DNA of 64,000 nucleotides from Hymenobacter sp. DG25A (GCF_001280305.1 NZ_CP012623.1:1-64000), one strand, 5' to 3'; shown: positions 1-8,184, counted from the first letter of the stretch. Notes: generated from the sequence alone by a model not told the origin. Program-made: numbers and translations.

Positions 1-76
1 CCACAATCTGGGTAGGCATAAAGCTGGGGCCGCCGGGCTCCAGCAGGGCCGTAAACGAGCAGGCAAAGCCGGGCAT
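1..76 (-). CDS. Possible partial CDS running off the window's left edge
   Basis: An ATG seven bases beyond the stop of the upstream lipoprotein gene opens a reading frame that stays open to the window edge, giving 25 residues that begin MPGFACSFTALLEPGG. The position and strand fit a second gene of the same minus-strand transcription unit. The visible part is too short for any family assignment, and it could be a chance frame in GC-rich DNA. Confidence 0.3.
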   Translation of the reverse strand, partial: MPGFACSFTALLEPGGPSFMPTQIV

Positions 77-83
77 GGGGTGG

Positions 84-656
84 CTACTTAGCGGCGCTCA
101 GGTTGCTGGGGCCGGCCAGGCTCAGCTCACGGGCCACCTGAAAGGTGAAAGTCTCCGTGGCGGCTTCGTCTATGCGGCGCTGCATAATGCGCAGGTGGGT
201 GGCGTCGGTGCCGGGCAGAATGGCCACATCGGCGCCAGTACCGGAAGCGCCATCATAGCTGCGGAAACCGGTTATCCAGCCGGCCGGGTAGCCGGCGCGC
301 TTGGCTTTGGCCGCGTCTATCACATCGGGCTTGCCGGGAAACGAGCCCAGGTCTACTTCCTTGGTTTCCTTGCCCTGCAGCTTGAGGAAGGCTTGGGTGC
401 GAGCCGGCTGCGCACCCGCTACGGGCTTAAAGCGCAGAGACAGGCGTACGTCTTCTACGGCGGGCGCTGCCGGGGTAGCAGCCGGCGCGGCCGGGGCTTG
501 TCCAGCGGGAGCGGTGGCCGTGGCATCGGCTGCGGTGGTGTCGGCGTTGGTGGTTTGGGCCGGAGTCGCGGTGGTGGGTTGCTCGGCGGGCTGGGTGGTT
601 TGGTTGCAGGCAGAGAGCAGCGCCACGCTCAGCAGCGGCAAAAGAAAGCGTTTCAT
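84..656 (-). CDS. Small lipoprotein with Thr/Ala/Pro-rich linker, function unknown
   Basis: The 190-residue product begins MKRFLLPLLSVALLSACNQ, a signal peptide with lipobox LSAC and lipidation Cys17, so an envelope lipoprotein is predicted. Residues of about 20-70 form a low-complexity stretch rich in Thr, Ala, Pro and Gln, probably a disordered tether. The rest is a compact domain I do not recognise. The ATG at 656 is preferred, because the only in-frame codon further upstream that could start is TTG. The gene stands alone and is divergent from the DsbA-like gene. Confidence 0.75.
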   Translation of the reverse strand: MKRFLLPLLSVALLSACNQTTQPAEQPTTATPAQTTNADTTAADATATAPAGQAPAAPAATPAAPAVEDVRLSLRFKPVAGAQPARTQAFLKLQGKETKEVDLGSFPGKPDVIDAAKAKRAGYPAGWITGFRSYDGASGTGADVAILPGTDATHLRIMQRRIDEAATETFTFQVARELSLAGPSNLSAAK

Positions 657-794
657 CAGCAAACAGGAGAAAAGGCAGGGGTTGGGTTACAGCGTAAGAA
701 TACGCATAATTTTGGCCCGTTAGTACCTCTGCCGCCCTAGGAAACCTTTTAGACCGTATCCGGCTTATACAGCATCCTAATCCGACTCTACCTG

Positions 795-1505
795 ATGAAA
801 AAGATAACCGTTGAAATCTGGTCTGATATCCTCTGCCCGTTCTGCTACATTGGCAAGCGGCGCCTGGAAACAGCCATGGCCCGCTTCCCACAGCGCGACC
901 TGATAGAAGTGAAATGGCGCAGCTTTGAGCTGGACCCTGCAGCTAACCCCACGCCCGGCGTAAACCAGTACACGCTGCTGGCCGCCAAGTACGGCAAGAG
1001 CGAAAGCTGGGCCCGGGAAATGAGCGCCAACATGACGCAGATGGCCGCCGCCGAAGGGCTGGCTTTCGACTTCGACCGGTTGGTGCCCACTAACTCCCTG
1101 CGGGCCCACCGCCTGATTCACCTGGCCAGCCAGCACGGTAAGCAGGATGCCGCCGAAGAGCGCCTGTTTAAAGCCTATTTGGAAGAGGGTCTCGATATCA
1201 ATGACACCGCCACGCTCACGCGCCTGGCAGCCGAGCTGCAGCTGCCCGCTGCCGAGGTAGAGCAACTGCTGCAGTCCGATAACTTCACTGAGGAAGTGCG
1301 CCACGATGAGTACCAGGCCCGCCAGCTGGGGGTGCGCGGTGTGCCCTACTTCGTCTTCGACGACAAGTATGCAGTATCTGGCGCGCAACCCGCCGAGCTG
1401 TTTGAGGAAGTGCTGCAGAAAGTGTGGGAAGAAGCCCGCCCGCAGCCCGTGCAGCTGGCCGGTGCCGAAGGCGCGGCTTGCGACCTGGAAAGCGGCACCT
1501 GCTAA
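795..1505 (+). CDS. DsbA-family oxidoreductase, FrnE-like
   Basis: The 236-residue protein has the DSBA thioredoxin-like fold of the FrnE group. The active-site CPFC (Cys14-Cys17) sits right after the first strand (IEIWSDILCPF-type pattern), and the cis-Pro loop GVRGVPYFVFD lies near residue 175. FrnE proteins are cytoplasmic thiol-disulfide oxidoreductases or isomerases linked to oxidative stress; no signal peptide is visible here, in agreement. The C-terminus carries two further cysteines (AACDLESGTC), as in FrnE relatives that use a second Cys pair. A strong bidirectional terminator follows. Confidence 0.88.
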   Translation: MKKITVEIWSDILCPFCYIGKRRLETAMARFPQRDLIEVKWRSFELDPAANPTPGVNQYTLLAAKYGKSESWAREMSANMTQMAAAEGLAFDFDRLVPTNSLRAHRLIHLASQHGKQDAAEERLFKAYLEEGLDINDTATLTRLAAELQLPAAEVEQLLQSDNFTEEVRHDEYQARQLGVRGVPYFVFDDKYAVSGAQPAELFEEVLQKVWEEARPQPVQLAGAEGAACDLESGTC

Positions 1506-1527
1506 ATCCGTCGCGCTCCTGCCGCAT

Positions 1528-1563
1528 AAAAAAGGCCGCCCCGTAAGGAGGCGGCCTTTTTTA
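1528..1563. terminator. Bidirectional rho-independent terminator
   Basis: Perfect stem AAAAAGGCCGCC / GGCGGCCTTTTT with a short loop, flanked by A and T runs on both sides. It lies between the convergent DsbA-like and DUF1345 genes and can serve both. Confidence 0.9.
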
Positions 1564-1578
1564 TGCGGCCTTTTCCGC

Positions 1579-2283
1579 CTACAGCAACCCGGAGAGAATA
1601 TTGATGCTCAGGGCCAGCACGGCCGTGTTGAAGCCAAAGGAAAGCAGGCTATGATAGAGCACCAGCTGGCGCATGCGCAGCGTGCTCACGCCCGTATCCG
1701 AGGTTTGGGCCGTCATGCCGATAACGAAGGCGAAATAGGCAAAGTCCCAGTAGGTAGTGGGGGGCTCGCCGGAGAACTCCAGCCCACCCATCTGCACATG
1801 GGGCGGCCACAGGCTTTTGCTGAAATAGATATGGGCGTAGCGCAGGGTAAAAAGCGTGTGCAGCAGCAGCCAGGAAGTAAGCACGGCCACCACTGAAACC
1901 AGAATATGCTCCACCCGTTCCTCATAGTCCATAGCCTCCAGCCCGCGCAGCAGCAGCAGTACAGCCGCCAGGCTGGCCGTGGAGCCCAACAGCGTAATAA
2001 ACAGCATCACAAAGCGGGTGCGGTCAGGGTGTATCAGCGAGGCGGCCTGCCGGATGTAGGCAGTATTGGCCTGAGCCATGGTGTACCAGGTCAGCAGCAG
2101 AATGCTCACAATAAATCCGTCCCAGGCCAGCATCAGCTGGGTATTGAGGGGAAAATCGGGTGGGGCCCACCAGAAGGCCGAGGCCCCGCCGCCCAGGGCT
2201 AGTACCAGCCGGATGATGCGCGCCCGCCAGCTGATGAGAGGGCGCACGGTATCAACAGGCGCAGGGGAGGTAGTAACATCCAT
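1579..2283 (-). CDS. DUF1345 family membrane protein
   Basis: The 234-residue product has about five hydrophobic segments and the signature near its C-terminal third, TTYWDFAYFAFVIGMTAQTSD, which matches the conserved core of DUF1345 (usually DYxDFxYFSFVIGMTFQVSD). The function of the family is unknown. Members are predicted inner-membrane proteins, sometimes compared with channels because of the conserved transmembrane core. The ATG at 2283 gives a normal family length. It is convergent with the upstream gene and monocistronic. Confidence 0.85.
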   Translation of the reverse strand: MDVTTSPAPVDTVRPLISWRARIIRLVLALGGGASAFWWAPPDFPLNTQLMLAWDGFIVSILLLTWYTMAQANTAYIRQAASLIHPDRTRFVMLFITLLGSTASLAAVLLLLRGLEAMDYEERVEHILVSVVAVLTSWLLLHTLFTLRYAHIYFSKSLWPPHVQMGGLEFSGEPPTTYWDFAYFAFVIGMTAQTSDTGVSTLRMRQLVLYHSLLSFGFNTAVLALSINILSGLL

Positions 2284-2378
2284 AACCGCAATGCCGCTGG
2301 AGTGCTACGGAAGATACCCAAAGATTGGGGCAACCTGAAGCTCAAATGCTGTTTTTTTACCTCCCGAGTAAGGCCAGA

Positions 2379-2464
2379 GGGCGGCTTTCAAAGGTCTCTC
2401 GCCCTAAGGCAGCAGGCTATCCGGCAACCCGGAAAACACCCGAACCGGAGAGTGAAAGCCGCCC
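2379..2464. ncRNA. Candidate structured RNA or leader in a long intergenic region
   Basis: The non-coding stretch 2284-2844 contains a perfect 12-bp inverted repeat (GGGCGGCTTTCA at 2379-2390, TGAAAGCCGCCC at 2453-2464). It encloses a second nested pair (CTCTC 2396-2400 with GAGAG near 2448-2452) and smaller complementary G/C blocks such as CCGGCAACCCGG. That is a closed multi-stem fold of about 86 nt. I do not recognise a known riboswitch core. It lies about 380 bases before the FAD-oxidase start, so it could be a leader element, an independent small RNA or an inactive repeat. Confidence 0.35.
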
Positions 2465-2611
2465 CACCCCCGCGCAAGCAGGGCGTTTAGGTAAGGCGCA
2501 GAAGGGCGGTAATTTACTTGCGGCAGTAGTACCAGCCCCGGGCCAGTGGGCCCGCTGTCTGTGGAATGCGCATACGCAGCAAAGCCGGAGAGAATATGCT
2601 TTTTAACGCTC

Positions 2612-2633
2612 CCGGAATCAACTAATATTCCGG
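2612..2633. promoter_or_regulatory. Operator-like palindrome upstream of the FAD oxidase
   Basis: CCGGAAT-N8-ATTCCGG is a perfect 7-bp dyad in a locally AT-rich intergenic segment about 210 bases before the oxidase start. The geometry fits a dimeric regulator site, but no cognate regulator is adjacent. Confidence 0.3.
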
Positions 2634-2844
2634 AAATTATTCAAGCCCCCTGCTCCATTATCCGGCCATCACGCCCTAAGCTGCAGTAAGTGTTGGCTTG
2701 TGTTTATTATAATATTTATTAGTAAATTGATATATAAACATTGGTCCGGTATTTATTTCTGCCGGTGCTCCCTGCCGCCTGCCGTCTGGCAGTCCTGTTA
2801 TGCTGGCCGCTCCGGCCTGTTTACTCTGGTTATTGCTCTGGTAT

Positions 2845-4242
2845 ATGTTAATGGAAAAAAACCGCGTGCTGCCCCCTATCAGCATGCGAGGAGAGATTCT
2901 GCAGCCCCAGGATGCGGGCTACGCCGCGGCCTGCCACATCTACAACGGCATGATTGACAAGCACCCGGCCATGCTGGTACGCTGCGCCGATGTAGCCGAC
3001 GTTATTTCGGCCGTGAACTATGCCCGCGAAGAAGGCATGCTGCTGGCCATCCGGGGCGGCGGACACAGCGGGGCGGGTCTGGGTATGTGCAATGATGGGA
3101 TGGTCATCGACCTGAGCCTGATGCGCGGCATTCATGTAGACCCCGAAGCGCGCACCGTGCTGGTAGAGGGCGGCTGCACCCTCGGCGACGTAGACCACGC
3201 CACGCACGCTTTTGGGCTGGCCCTGCCCGGGGGCATAATTTCCACTACCGGGGTGGCCGGCCTCACGCTGGGCGGCGGGCTGGGCTACCTCACCCGCCAG
3301 TACGGCCTCACCATCGACAGCCTGCTGGAAGCCGATGTGGTGCTGGCCAATGGCCACCTGGTGAAGGCCTCCGCGGAGCACAACCCCGATTTATTCTGGG
3401 CCCTGCGCGGCGGCGGTGGCAATTTTGGGGTAGTAACATCCTTCCTGTTCCGAGTGCACCCCGCGGATAACGTGGTGGCCGGGCCCATGCTCTGGCCTAT
3501 GGAAGATGCCCCCGAGGTACTGCGCTGGTACGGCCAGTTCATTAAAACGGCCCCGGAAACCATCAACGGTTTTTTTGCCTTCCTCACGGTGCCGCCCGCC
3601 GCGCCCTTCCCCGAGCACCTGCACCTGAAGAAGATGTGCGGCATTGTGTGGTGCTACACCGGCCCGCCCTCTGGGGCGGAGGCGGCCCTGCAACCGGCCC
3701 GTAAATTCAAAACTCCGGCCCTGGATATGGTGGGCACGCTGCCCATGCCGGCGCTGCAAAGTATGTTCGATGGCCTTTACCCGCCCGGCCTGCGCTGGTA
3801 CTGGAAGGCCGATTTCGTGGACGAGCTGCCGGAGGAGGCCATTGCCGAGCACGTGCGCTTTGGCAACCTGCTGCCTACCATGCACTCCAGCATGCACCTG
3901 TACCCCATCAATGGCGCGGCCGCCCGCGTAGGCCGCCACGATACGGCCTGGAACTTCCGGGATACTACCTGGTCTATGGTGATTGTGGGCGTAGACCCCG
4001 ACCCGCGCAACGATGAAAAGATTATGGCCTGGGCCCGGGCCTACTGGGATGCCCTGCACCCCTACGCGGCGGGCGGCGCCTACGTTAATTTTATGATGGA
4101 AGAAGGGGATGAGCGAATCCGGGACACGTACGGCGCCAACTACCCCCGGCTGGCCAAAGTCAAGGCTCAGTACGACCCGCAGAATCTGTTCCGGGTAAAC
4201 CAGAATATTAAGCCCGCCGAGCGGGAGCATATTTTCACCTGA
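2845..4242 (+). CDS. FAD-binding oxidoreductase, berberine-bridge (BBE) type
   Basis: The 465-residue protein has the PCMH FAD-binding fold: IRGGGHSGAG, with His74 in the position of the 8-alpha-histidyl-FAD linkage, then LPGGIISTTGVAGLTLGGG and WALRGGGGNFGVVTSF. The C-terminus YDPQNLFRVNQNIKP is the BBE domain. The second flavin-linking Cys of bicovalent family members is not seen in the GxxxTGVAG loop, so a single covalent link is likely. Such enzymes oxidise sugars, alcohols or alkaloid-like molecules with O2. The frame is open further upstream to 2800, but the preferred start is 2845 or 2851, because family alignment begins shortly after. No signal peptide is evident with this start. Confidence 0.85.
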   Translation: MLMEKNRVLPPISMRGEILQPQDAGYAAACHIYNGMIDKHPAMLVRCADVADVISAVNYAREEGMLLAIRGGGHSGAGLGMCNDGMVIDLSLMRGIHVDPEARTVLVEGGCTLGDVDHATHAFGLALPGGIISTTGVAGLTLGGGLGYLTRQYGLTIDSLLEADVVLANGHLVKASAEHNPDLFWALRGGGGNFGVVTSFLFRVHPADNVVAGPMLWPMEDAPEVLRWYGQFIKTAPETINGFFAFLTVPPAAPFPEHLHLKKMCGIVWCYTGPPSGAEAALQPARKFKTPALDMVGTLPMPALQSMFDGLYPPGLRWYWKADFVDELPEEAIAEHVRFGNLLPTMHSSMHLYPINGAAARVGRHDTAWNFRDTTWSMVIVGVDPDPRNDEKIMAWARAYWDALHPYAAGGAYVNFMMEEGDERIRDTYGANYPRLAKVKAQYDPQNLFRVNQNIKPAEREHIFT

Positions 4243-4262
4243 GGTTTTTTTGGGTGAAAAGC

Positions 4263-4300
4263 AATAGAAAAGCCCCGGCATGCGCCGGGGCTTTTCTATT
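4263..4300. terminator. Strong bidirectional terminator
   Basis: Seventeen-base perfect arms (AATAGAAAAGCCCCGGC and its complement) around a 4-base loop, with A and T tracts on the outer sides. It ends the FAD-oxidase transcript and probably the minus-strand remnant gene as well. Confidence 0.9.
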
Positions 4301-4325
4301 ACGCTGCTCTAATAAGAGTAACTTC

Positions 4326-4512
4326 TTACGGATGAGCCTGGGCAGCCTTCTCAATGGCCTTCTCAATGGCCTGCGCTTCGGCCAGGGTCATCGGTTCTGG
4401 CCTTCCGCCTCTATGGTATTTAGCCCCTTTTCAGGCCCTGGTTGATGGTGGTTTGGGCGAAGCAGCCGGTGGCCAGCAGGCTTAGCAGGCCAAGGTGTAT
4501 AGCTCGGAACAT
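4326..4512 (-). pseudogene. Frameshifted small secreted protein gene
   Basis: On the minus strand an ATG at 4512 opens MFRAIHLGLLSLLATGCFAQ, a clear signal peptide, but the frame stops after about 30 residues. Removing one base at the run AAAAGGGG (4424-4431) joins it to a second frame that continues to KYHRGGRPEPMTLAEAQAIE and stops at 4326. The interrupted gene would code for about 61 residues. The 187-base span is one base over a multiple of three, as expected for a single insertion. The cause may be true decay, slippage or a homopolymer sequencing error. The product is otherwise unknown. Confidence 0.55.
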
Positions 4513-4553
4513 ACAAGGGAAAGCGGTAATAATGGCGCCCAGATCTTTGCGCC

Positions 4554-4994
4554 TTAGCGCGCCAGATTAAAAGTCAGCTTGGGCTGCAGCGAGTTATCAG
4601 GCCCGTACAGGCGCAACTCGTCGCCGGTTATTTCATAGCGCACGGTTTGGGTCAGGCCACTCAGGTAGCGATACTCCAGCGCCTGGGCCGGGCAGGTGCC
4701 TCTCGTCGACATCTGCCCGCTGATGGTTAGGGTGCCCTGCGTGCTGCCCAGCGTATAGGTGCCCCCATAAGTATTGCATGGGGCCAGGCCACTGGTTTTA
4801 TGATCAGCAGAGGCAAACTCCAAGTAGGAGCGGGCCGACAATGAATAGCTTGGTGTAGGCACTGGCGTTTCCTCTACCTGCACCAGCATCCAGCGGTTGT
4901 TCTCCAGGCGGGGAGCCGGCTCGGCATTCTTTTCTAACCGCTGGCAGGAGGCCAGCAAACTCAGCAGGCAAAATACAGAAAGAGCGAAGCGCAT
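4554..4994 (-). CDS. META-domain (HslJ-like) lipoprotein
   Basis: The 146-residue product starts MRFALSVFCLLSLLASCQR, a lipoprotein signal with lipidation Cys17. The mature part follows the META/HslJ pattern: an N-terminal RWMLVQVEE strand, then GLAPCNTYGGTYTL with the conserved CN, a TxxTCP motif, and a C-terminal strand GDELRLYG. META-domain proteins are small beta-rich envelope proteins associated with stress resistance (HslJ, novobiocin tolerance). The start at 4994 is chosen because the longer frame places extra residues before a perfect signal peptide. Confidence 0.8.
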   Translation of the reverse strand: MRFALSVFCLLSLLASCQRLEKNAEPAPRLENNRWMLVQVEETPVPTPSYSLSARSYLEFASADHKTSGLAPCNTYGGTYTLGSTQGTLTISGQMSTRGTCPAQALEYRYLSGLTQTVRYEITGDELRLYGPDNSLQPKLTFNLAR

Positions 4995-5107
4995 AGAGTA
5001 AGAGTGTCTGATGTACAGGCAGAAGAGTCCCACTACCCCCGAAAAGGTTGTCATCTGTCAGCAAAAAACTCTTGAGGCGGACAAGCGCACCCCGACAGCT
5101 TCCCGGC

Positions 5108-5521
5108 TCAGTGCGCCCGCGTCCAGACCACGGTGCGGCCCAGCAGGGAAATGCCGAGGTAGCCGCGCACCACCAGCGTGTTGGCATTGCGCAGCTTCAG
5201 AATGCAGGAGTAGGTGTTGCCGCTATTGGGGTCGTAGATGGTGCCGTCTTTCCAGCTGCCCTGGCCATCGTAGCGGAAGTTTTGCAGGATGACTACGCCC
5301 AGTATTGGGCGGGTGCGCAGCTTGGGGTCGGGGTTGTGGGTATCGAGGCGGCGGGGTTTGGTGGGGCCTGCTACTTTGCCGTAGAAGCGCCCCTGGTGCT
5401 CGTAAATTTCCAGTGTGCCGCGCTTATCGGCCGGCTGCCAGCGGCCCACAATGGCCTTGGCAGTCGGTGTGCTTTCGGCTCCGCCAAATGCCAGGAACCA
5501 CAAAAGAAGAAACAGGTGCAT
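5108..5521 (-). CDS. DUF2147 family secreted protein, copy 1
   Basis: The 137-residue product has a short signal peptide (MHLFLLLWFLAFGGAES), then the DUF2147 pattern: IVGRWQPADKRGTLEIYE, FRYDGQGSWKDGTIYDPNSG and LVVRGYLGISLLGRTVVWTR. DUF2147 proteins are small periplasmic or secreted beta-barrel-like proteins of unknown function. A closely related paralogue lies at 7321-7746 on the same strand, identical over stretches such as ILKLRNANTLVVRGY versus ILRLRNANTLVVRGY. The pair indicates local duplication. Confidence 0.85.
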   Translation of the reverse strand: MHLFLLLWFLAFGGAESTPTAKAIVGRWQPADKRGTLEIYEHQGRFYGKVAGPTKPRRLDTHNPDPKLRTRPILGVVILQNFRYDGQGSWKDGTIYDPNSGNTYSCILKLRNANTLVVRGYLGISLLGRTVVWTRAH

Positions 5522-5620
5522 GCGAAAGGAAATCCGGATAAAGCAGCTGGCGGTATGCTGCTGCCAGTCCTTCTACGCAGCGCATGGCCGGCCGGTGCAA
5601 GTAGCACCAGGTTAACGGCA

Positions 5621-5726
5621 GCAACTTCACGTAGCTCATCATATCCGGCCCGGAACCAGCCCGTTCGTACACGGCACGGATGCGGCTGTTCTGGGTAAAC
5701 ACGCTGAGGGTGAGCCAGCAGCACTA
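5621..5726 (-). pseudogene. C-terminal remnant of a GNAT acetyltransferase gene
   Basis: Translated on the minus strand, this segment reads HWLTL-type residues then FTQNSRIRAVYERAGSGPDMMSYVKLLP. It is nearly the same as the C-terminus of the intact GNAT gene at 9826-10314 (FAQNSRARAVYERAGFGPDM). The DNA is also strongly alike (for example CTTCACGTAGCTCATCATAT in both). The N-terminal three quarters, including the acetyl-CoA site, are missing and the next gene abuts. It is therefore a decayed duplicate, not a functional gene. Confidence 0.7.
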
Positions 5727-6119
5727 CACGGCTAGCAGAGCGTGCCGGGCGGCCTCTACATCACTATAGCCCACGGCCAGGCCACCGGGAATCTGGATCA
5801 GGGCTTCCTGCGTGGAGCGCCGGCTGAAGTAGTCCCGGGCGTACACCACCACAAACCGCTGCATGCCGGCCGCCACTGCCGTGGGGTACCACTCGTTGGC
5901 AAACCAGCTGGCCTGGCTCACCCAAATGCCCTGAATAGCCTCGTGGTTATCGAGCAGGCGGGAGCAGCGCTCCTGGTTCAGGAAGTACAGAATTTGTTCG
6001 TAGCCCCGCCGAATGCTCTCATCCGTTTGCTCCCCCTGCCACACCGCATGGATATACTCCTCCAGAGCGTCATATTCCAGGGTCAGGAACTCAAAGTGAT
6101 GAAGTACTCGGTGGCGCAT
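5724..6119 (-). CDS. Hypothetical protein, possible STAS/SpoIIAA-like fold
   Basis: The 131-residue product has no signal peptide and no cysteine-rich or catalytic motif. Its layout (LEYDALEEYIHAVWQG at the start, a central RLLDNHEAIQG, and RFVVVYARDYFSRRS before a helical end) resembles small Bacteroidota proteins with a SpoIIAA/STAS-like fold. I base this on pattern only. The ATG at 6119 is preferred over the longer MLF start, and a perfect minus-strand -7 element (complement of TATATTTG) lies at 6139-6146. Confidence 0.6.
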   Translation of the reverse strand: MRHRVLHHFEFLTLEYDALEEYIHAVWQGEQTDESIRRGYEQILYFLNQERCSRLLDNHEAIQGIWVSQASWFANEWYPTAVAAGMQRFVVVYARDYFSRRSTQEALIQIPGGLAVGYSDVEAARHALLAV

Positions 6120-6292
6120 AAAAAGCAAAAAATGGCCGCAAATATAAAAAGGCCCTTTTTATTCTGCTATAGTACTATCCTGCCAGCCATAAGTTGCACC
6201 CGGAAGAAATGCCATTGTAAATTGAAATAAATATATTTATTGGTAAAATATTGATAATTTGTAGCCTCTCAATTCTAAAATCACCGGCCCTT

Positions 6293-7306
6293 ATGGAACA
6301 GCAGCTACCGCCACCCGCCCAACTCATGCAAATGCTGTTTGGCTTTGCCGCCTCCCGGGCCATTGGCGTGGCCGCCGAGCTGGGCATTGCCGATTTACTG
6401 CAGGATGGTGCCCAAAGCGCGGAAGAACTGGCCCGGCAAACCAACTCCCACGCCCGCTCCCTGTACCGCGTGCTACGGGCCTGCGCCAGCGTGGGCGTGT
6501 TCTCCGAAGACGAAAACCAGCGCTTTGCCCTCACGCCCCTGGCGCAGCCGCTGCTGACCAACGACCCCGGCAGCCTGCGGGCCTTTGCCACCATGATAAC
6601 CACCGACTGGCAGTTTCAAACCTGGGCCCAACTGCCCTACAGCGTCCGGACCGGCAAACCAGCCTTCGATGAAGTACACGGCATGACTTCCTTCGATTAC
6701 TTCTGGTCCAATGACCAGGCCGGGAAGGTGTTTAATGATGCCATGACCAGCAACAGCGCCCACGCCAGCGCCGCCGTGGTAGAGGCCTACGACTTTTCTC
6801 CCTTCGCGCGGCTGGTAGATGTGGGTGGCGGCCACGGCATTCTGCTGGCTTCTATCCTCAAGAAATACCCCCAGCTGCGCGGCGTGCTCTACGATGTGCC
6901 CGCCGTGGCAGAAGCCGCCCAAACCCTGCTGGAAGCCCACGGCGTAGCCGACCGCTGCGAGCGACAGAGCGGCGACTTTTTCCAGAGCGTGCCCTCCGGC
7001 GGCGACGCCTACATCATGAAGCATATCATTCATGACTGGAACGATGCGCAATGCGTGGCCATTCTGCAGAACTGCCGCCAGGCCATGCCCGCCAACGGCA
7101 AAGTGCTGGTAGTGGAAATTGTGGTGCCCGAAGGCAATGCGCCCTCCGTGGGCAAGTTCCTGGATTTGCAGATGCTCCTGTACTTGCCCGGCTGCGAGCG
7201 GACCGAGCCGGAATACCGCCGGCTGTTTGATCAGGCGGGCCTGGACCTGACGCGGATTATTCCCACCAGGTCGCCGTTCAGTATTCTGGAAGGCGTGGCG
7301 AAGTAG
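6293..7306 (+). CDS. SAM-dependent O-methyltransferase (methyltransferase_2 type)
   Basis: The 337-residue protein has an N-terminal winged-helix dimerisation domain (about residues 10-95) and a Rossmann methyltransferase domain. SAM motif I is VDVGGGHG at 175-182, followed by acidic Asp201. MKHIIHDWND contains His247, in the position of the catalytic base of COMT/ASMT-like enzymes. It resembles acetylserotonin, hydroxyneurosporene and polyketide O-methyltransferases, which methylate a small-molecule hydroxyl. The substrate cannot be read from sequence, and no biosynthetic cluster surrounds it. The ATG at 6293 gives normal family length. Confidence 0.88.
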   Translation: MEQQLPPPAQLMQMLFGFAASRAIGVAAELGIADLLQDGAQSAEELARQTNSHARSLYRVLRACASVGVFSEDENQRFALTPLAQPLLTNDPGSLRAFATMITTDWQFQTWAQLPYSVRTGKPAFDEVHGMTSFDYFWSNDQAGKVFNDAMTSNSAHASAAVVEAYDFSPFARLVDVGGGHGILLASILKKYPQLRGVLYDVPAVAEAAQTLLEAHGVADRCERQSGDFFQSVPSGGDAYIMKHIIHDWNDAQCVAILQNCRQAMPANGKVLVVEIVVPEGNAPSVGKFLDLQMLLYLPGCERTEPEYRRLFDQAGLDLTRIIPTRSPFSILEGVAK

Positions 7307-7320
7307 CCGGGCGCGCCGGC

Positions 7321-7746
7321 TCAGGGTAAGCGCGTCCAGATAACGGTGCGGCCCACTAGGGAAATACCAATGTAGCCGCGCACCACCAGCGTGTTGGCAT
7401 TGCGCAGCCGCAGAATGCACTTGTAGGTTTTGCCGTTTTCGGGGTCGTAGACGGTGCCGCCGCGCCAGGCGTTTTTGCCATCGAAGCGGAAGCTTTTTAG
7501 AATAATGGTGCCCAGCAGGTCTCGGGTGCGTAGGGTGGCGTCCGGGTTTTGCGCGTCGAGGTACTGAGGCGAGATGGGCCCCACCACTACCCCATAAAAC
7601 AGACCGTTCTCCTCATAAATCCGCAGCACGCCCAGCTTATTAGCGGGCTGCCAGAAGCCCACAATGGCCGTAGGACTCACTTTGCCCGCTGGCTCCGGCA
7701 TAGCCCCGGCCAGCACTACCAGCAACAGGAGAAGGAATAGCTTCAT
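7321..7746 (-). CDS. DUF2147 family secreted protein, copy 2
   Basis: The 141-residue product carries a signal peptide (MKLFLLLLLVVLAGAMPEP) and the full DUF2147 domain: IVGFWQPANKLGVLRIYEE, FRFDGKNAWRGGTVYDPENG and LVVRGYIGISLVGRTVIWTR. It is the paralogue of the gene at 5108-5521, with the same length and strand. The function of the family is unknown. The start is placed at the Met before the signal peptide and not at the longer frame at 7770. It is convergent with the O-methyltransferase gene, with only 14 bases between their stops. Confidence 0.85.
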   Translation of the reverse strand: MKLFLLLLLVVLAGAMPEPAGKVSPTAIVGFWQPANKLGVLRIYEENGLFYGVVVGPISPQYLDAQNPDATLRTRDLLGTIILKSFRFDGKNAWRGGTVYDPENGKTYKCILRLRNANTLVVRGYIGISLVGRTVIWTRLP

Positions 7747-7898
7747 GATGCAGTAAAATGAGGCGCTCAACCGGTGGGACCATAACGGGTAGCTGGCCTA
7801 GCCTGCCTGATAAAACGTGGAAGCAGGGGAAGAAGTGACAGGAAAATCCCAGAAAGCCCGCCCCCATAAAACCCCGTCACGGCCCGCACAACTATGTC

Positions 7899-8150
7899 CG
7901 TCAGGCAGAGCGACAGCGAAGCCTCTCATGTGGGGTTGTTGCCAAAGTAACTGTCATGCTGAGCTTGTCGAAGCATCTCGCTAGTGTGGTATACCTTGGC
8001 AACATCAGCACGCGAGATGTCTCGACTTCACTCGACATGACGTTCTTATTTCCAACAGCGTCAGCACGCGAGATGCTTCGACAAGCTCAGCATGACGGTT
8101 ACTTTGGCAACAACCCCACGCGAGATACTTCGCTGTCGCTCTGCATGACC
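7899..8150. repeat. Cluster of REP-like palindromic repeats, cluster A
   Basis: This non-coding stretch holds five diverged copies of a roughly 30-bp unit, in alternating orientation. Typical forms are GTCATGCTGAGCTTGTCGAA, followed by GCATCTCGC, and the complement GCGAGATGCTTCGACAAGCT. The units are separated by linkers such as TAGTGTGGTATACCTTGGCA. Neighbouring opposite units can pair into long hairpins. The order of units and linkers is shared with 10496-10711. It lies between the DUF2147 copy 2 start and the M61-like gene end. Confidence 0.85.
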
Positions 8151-8184
8151 AATAATGCCCAAGTGAGCAACCACCACAACTCGG

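Noticed and set aside
2379..2464. SAM-I riboswitch, suggested by CCGGCAACCC
   Set aside because: The GCAACC motif is there but the other S-box core elements are not, and no methionine-related gene follows.
7899..8150. CRISPR-like array
   Set aside because: Units are palindromic, alternate in orientation, vary in sequence and spacing, and no cas gene is near. REP-like elements explain them better.
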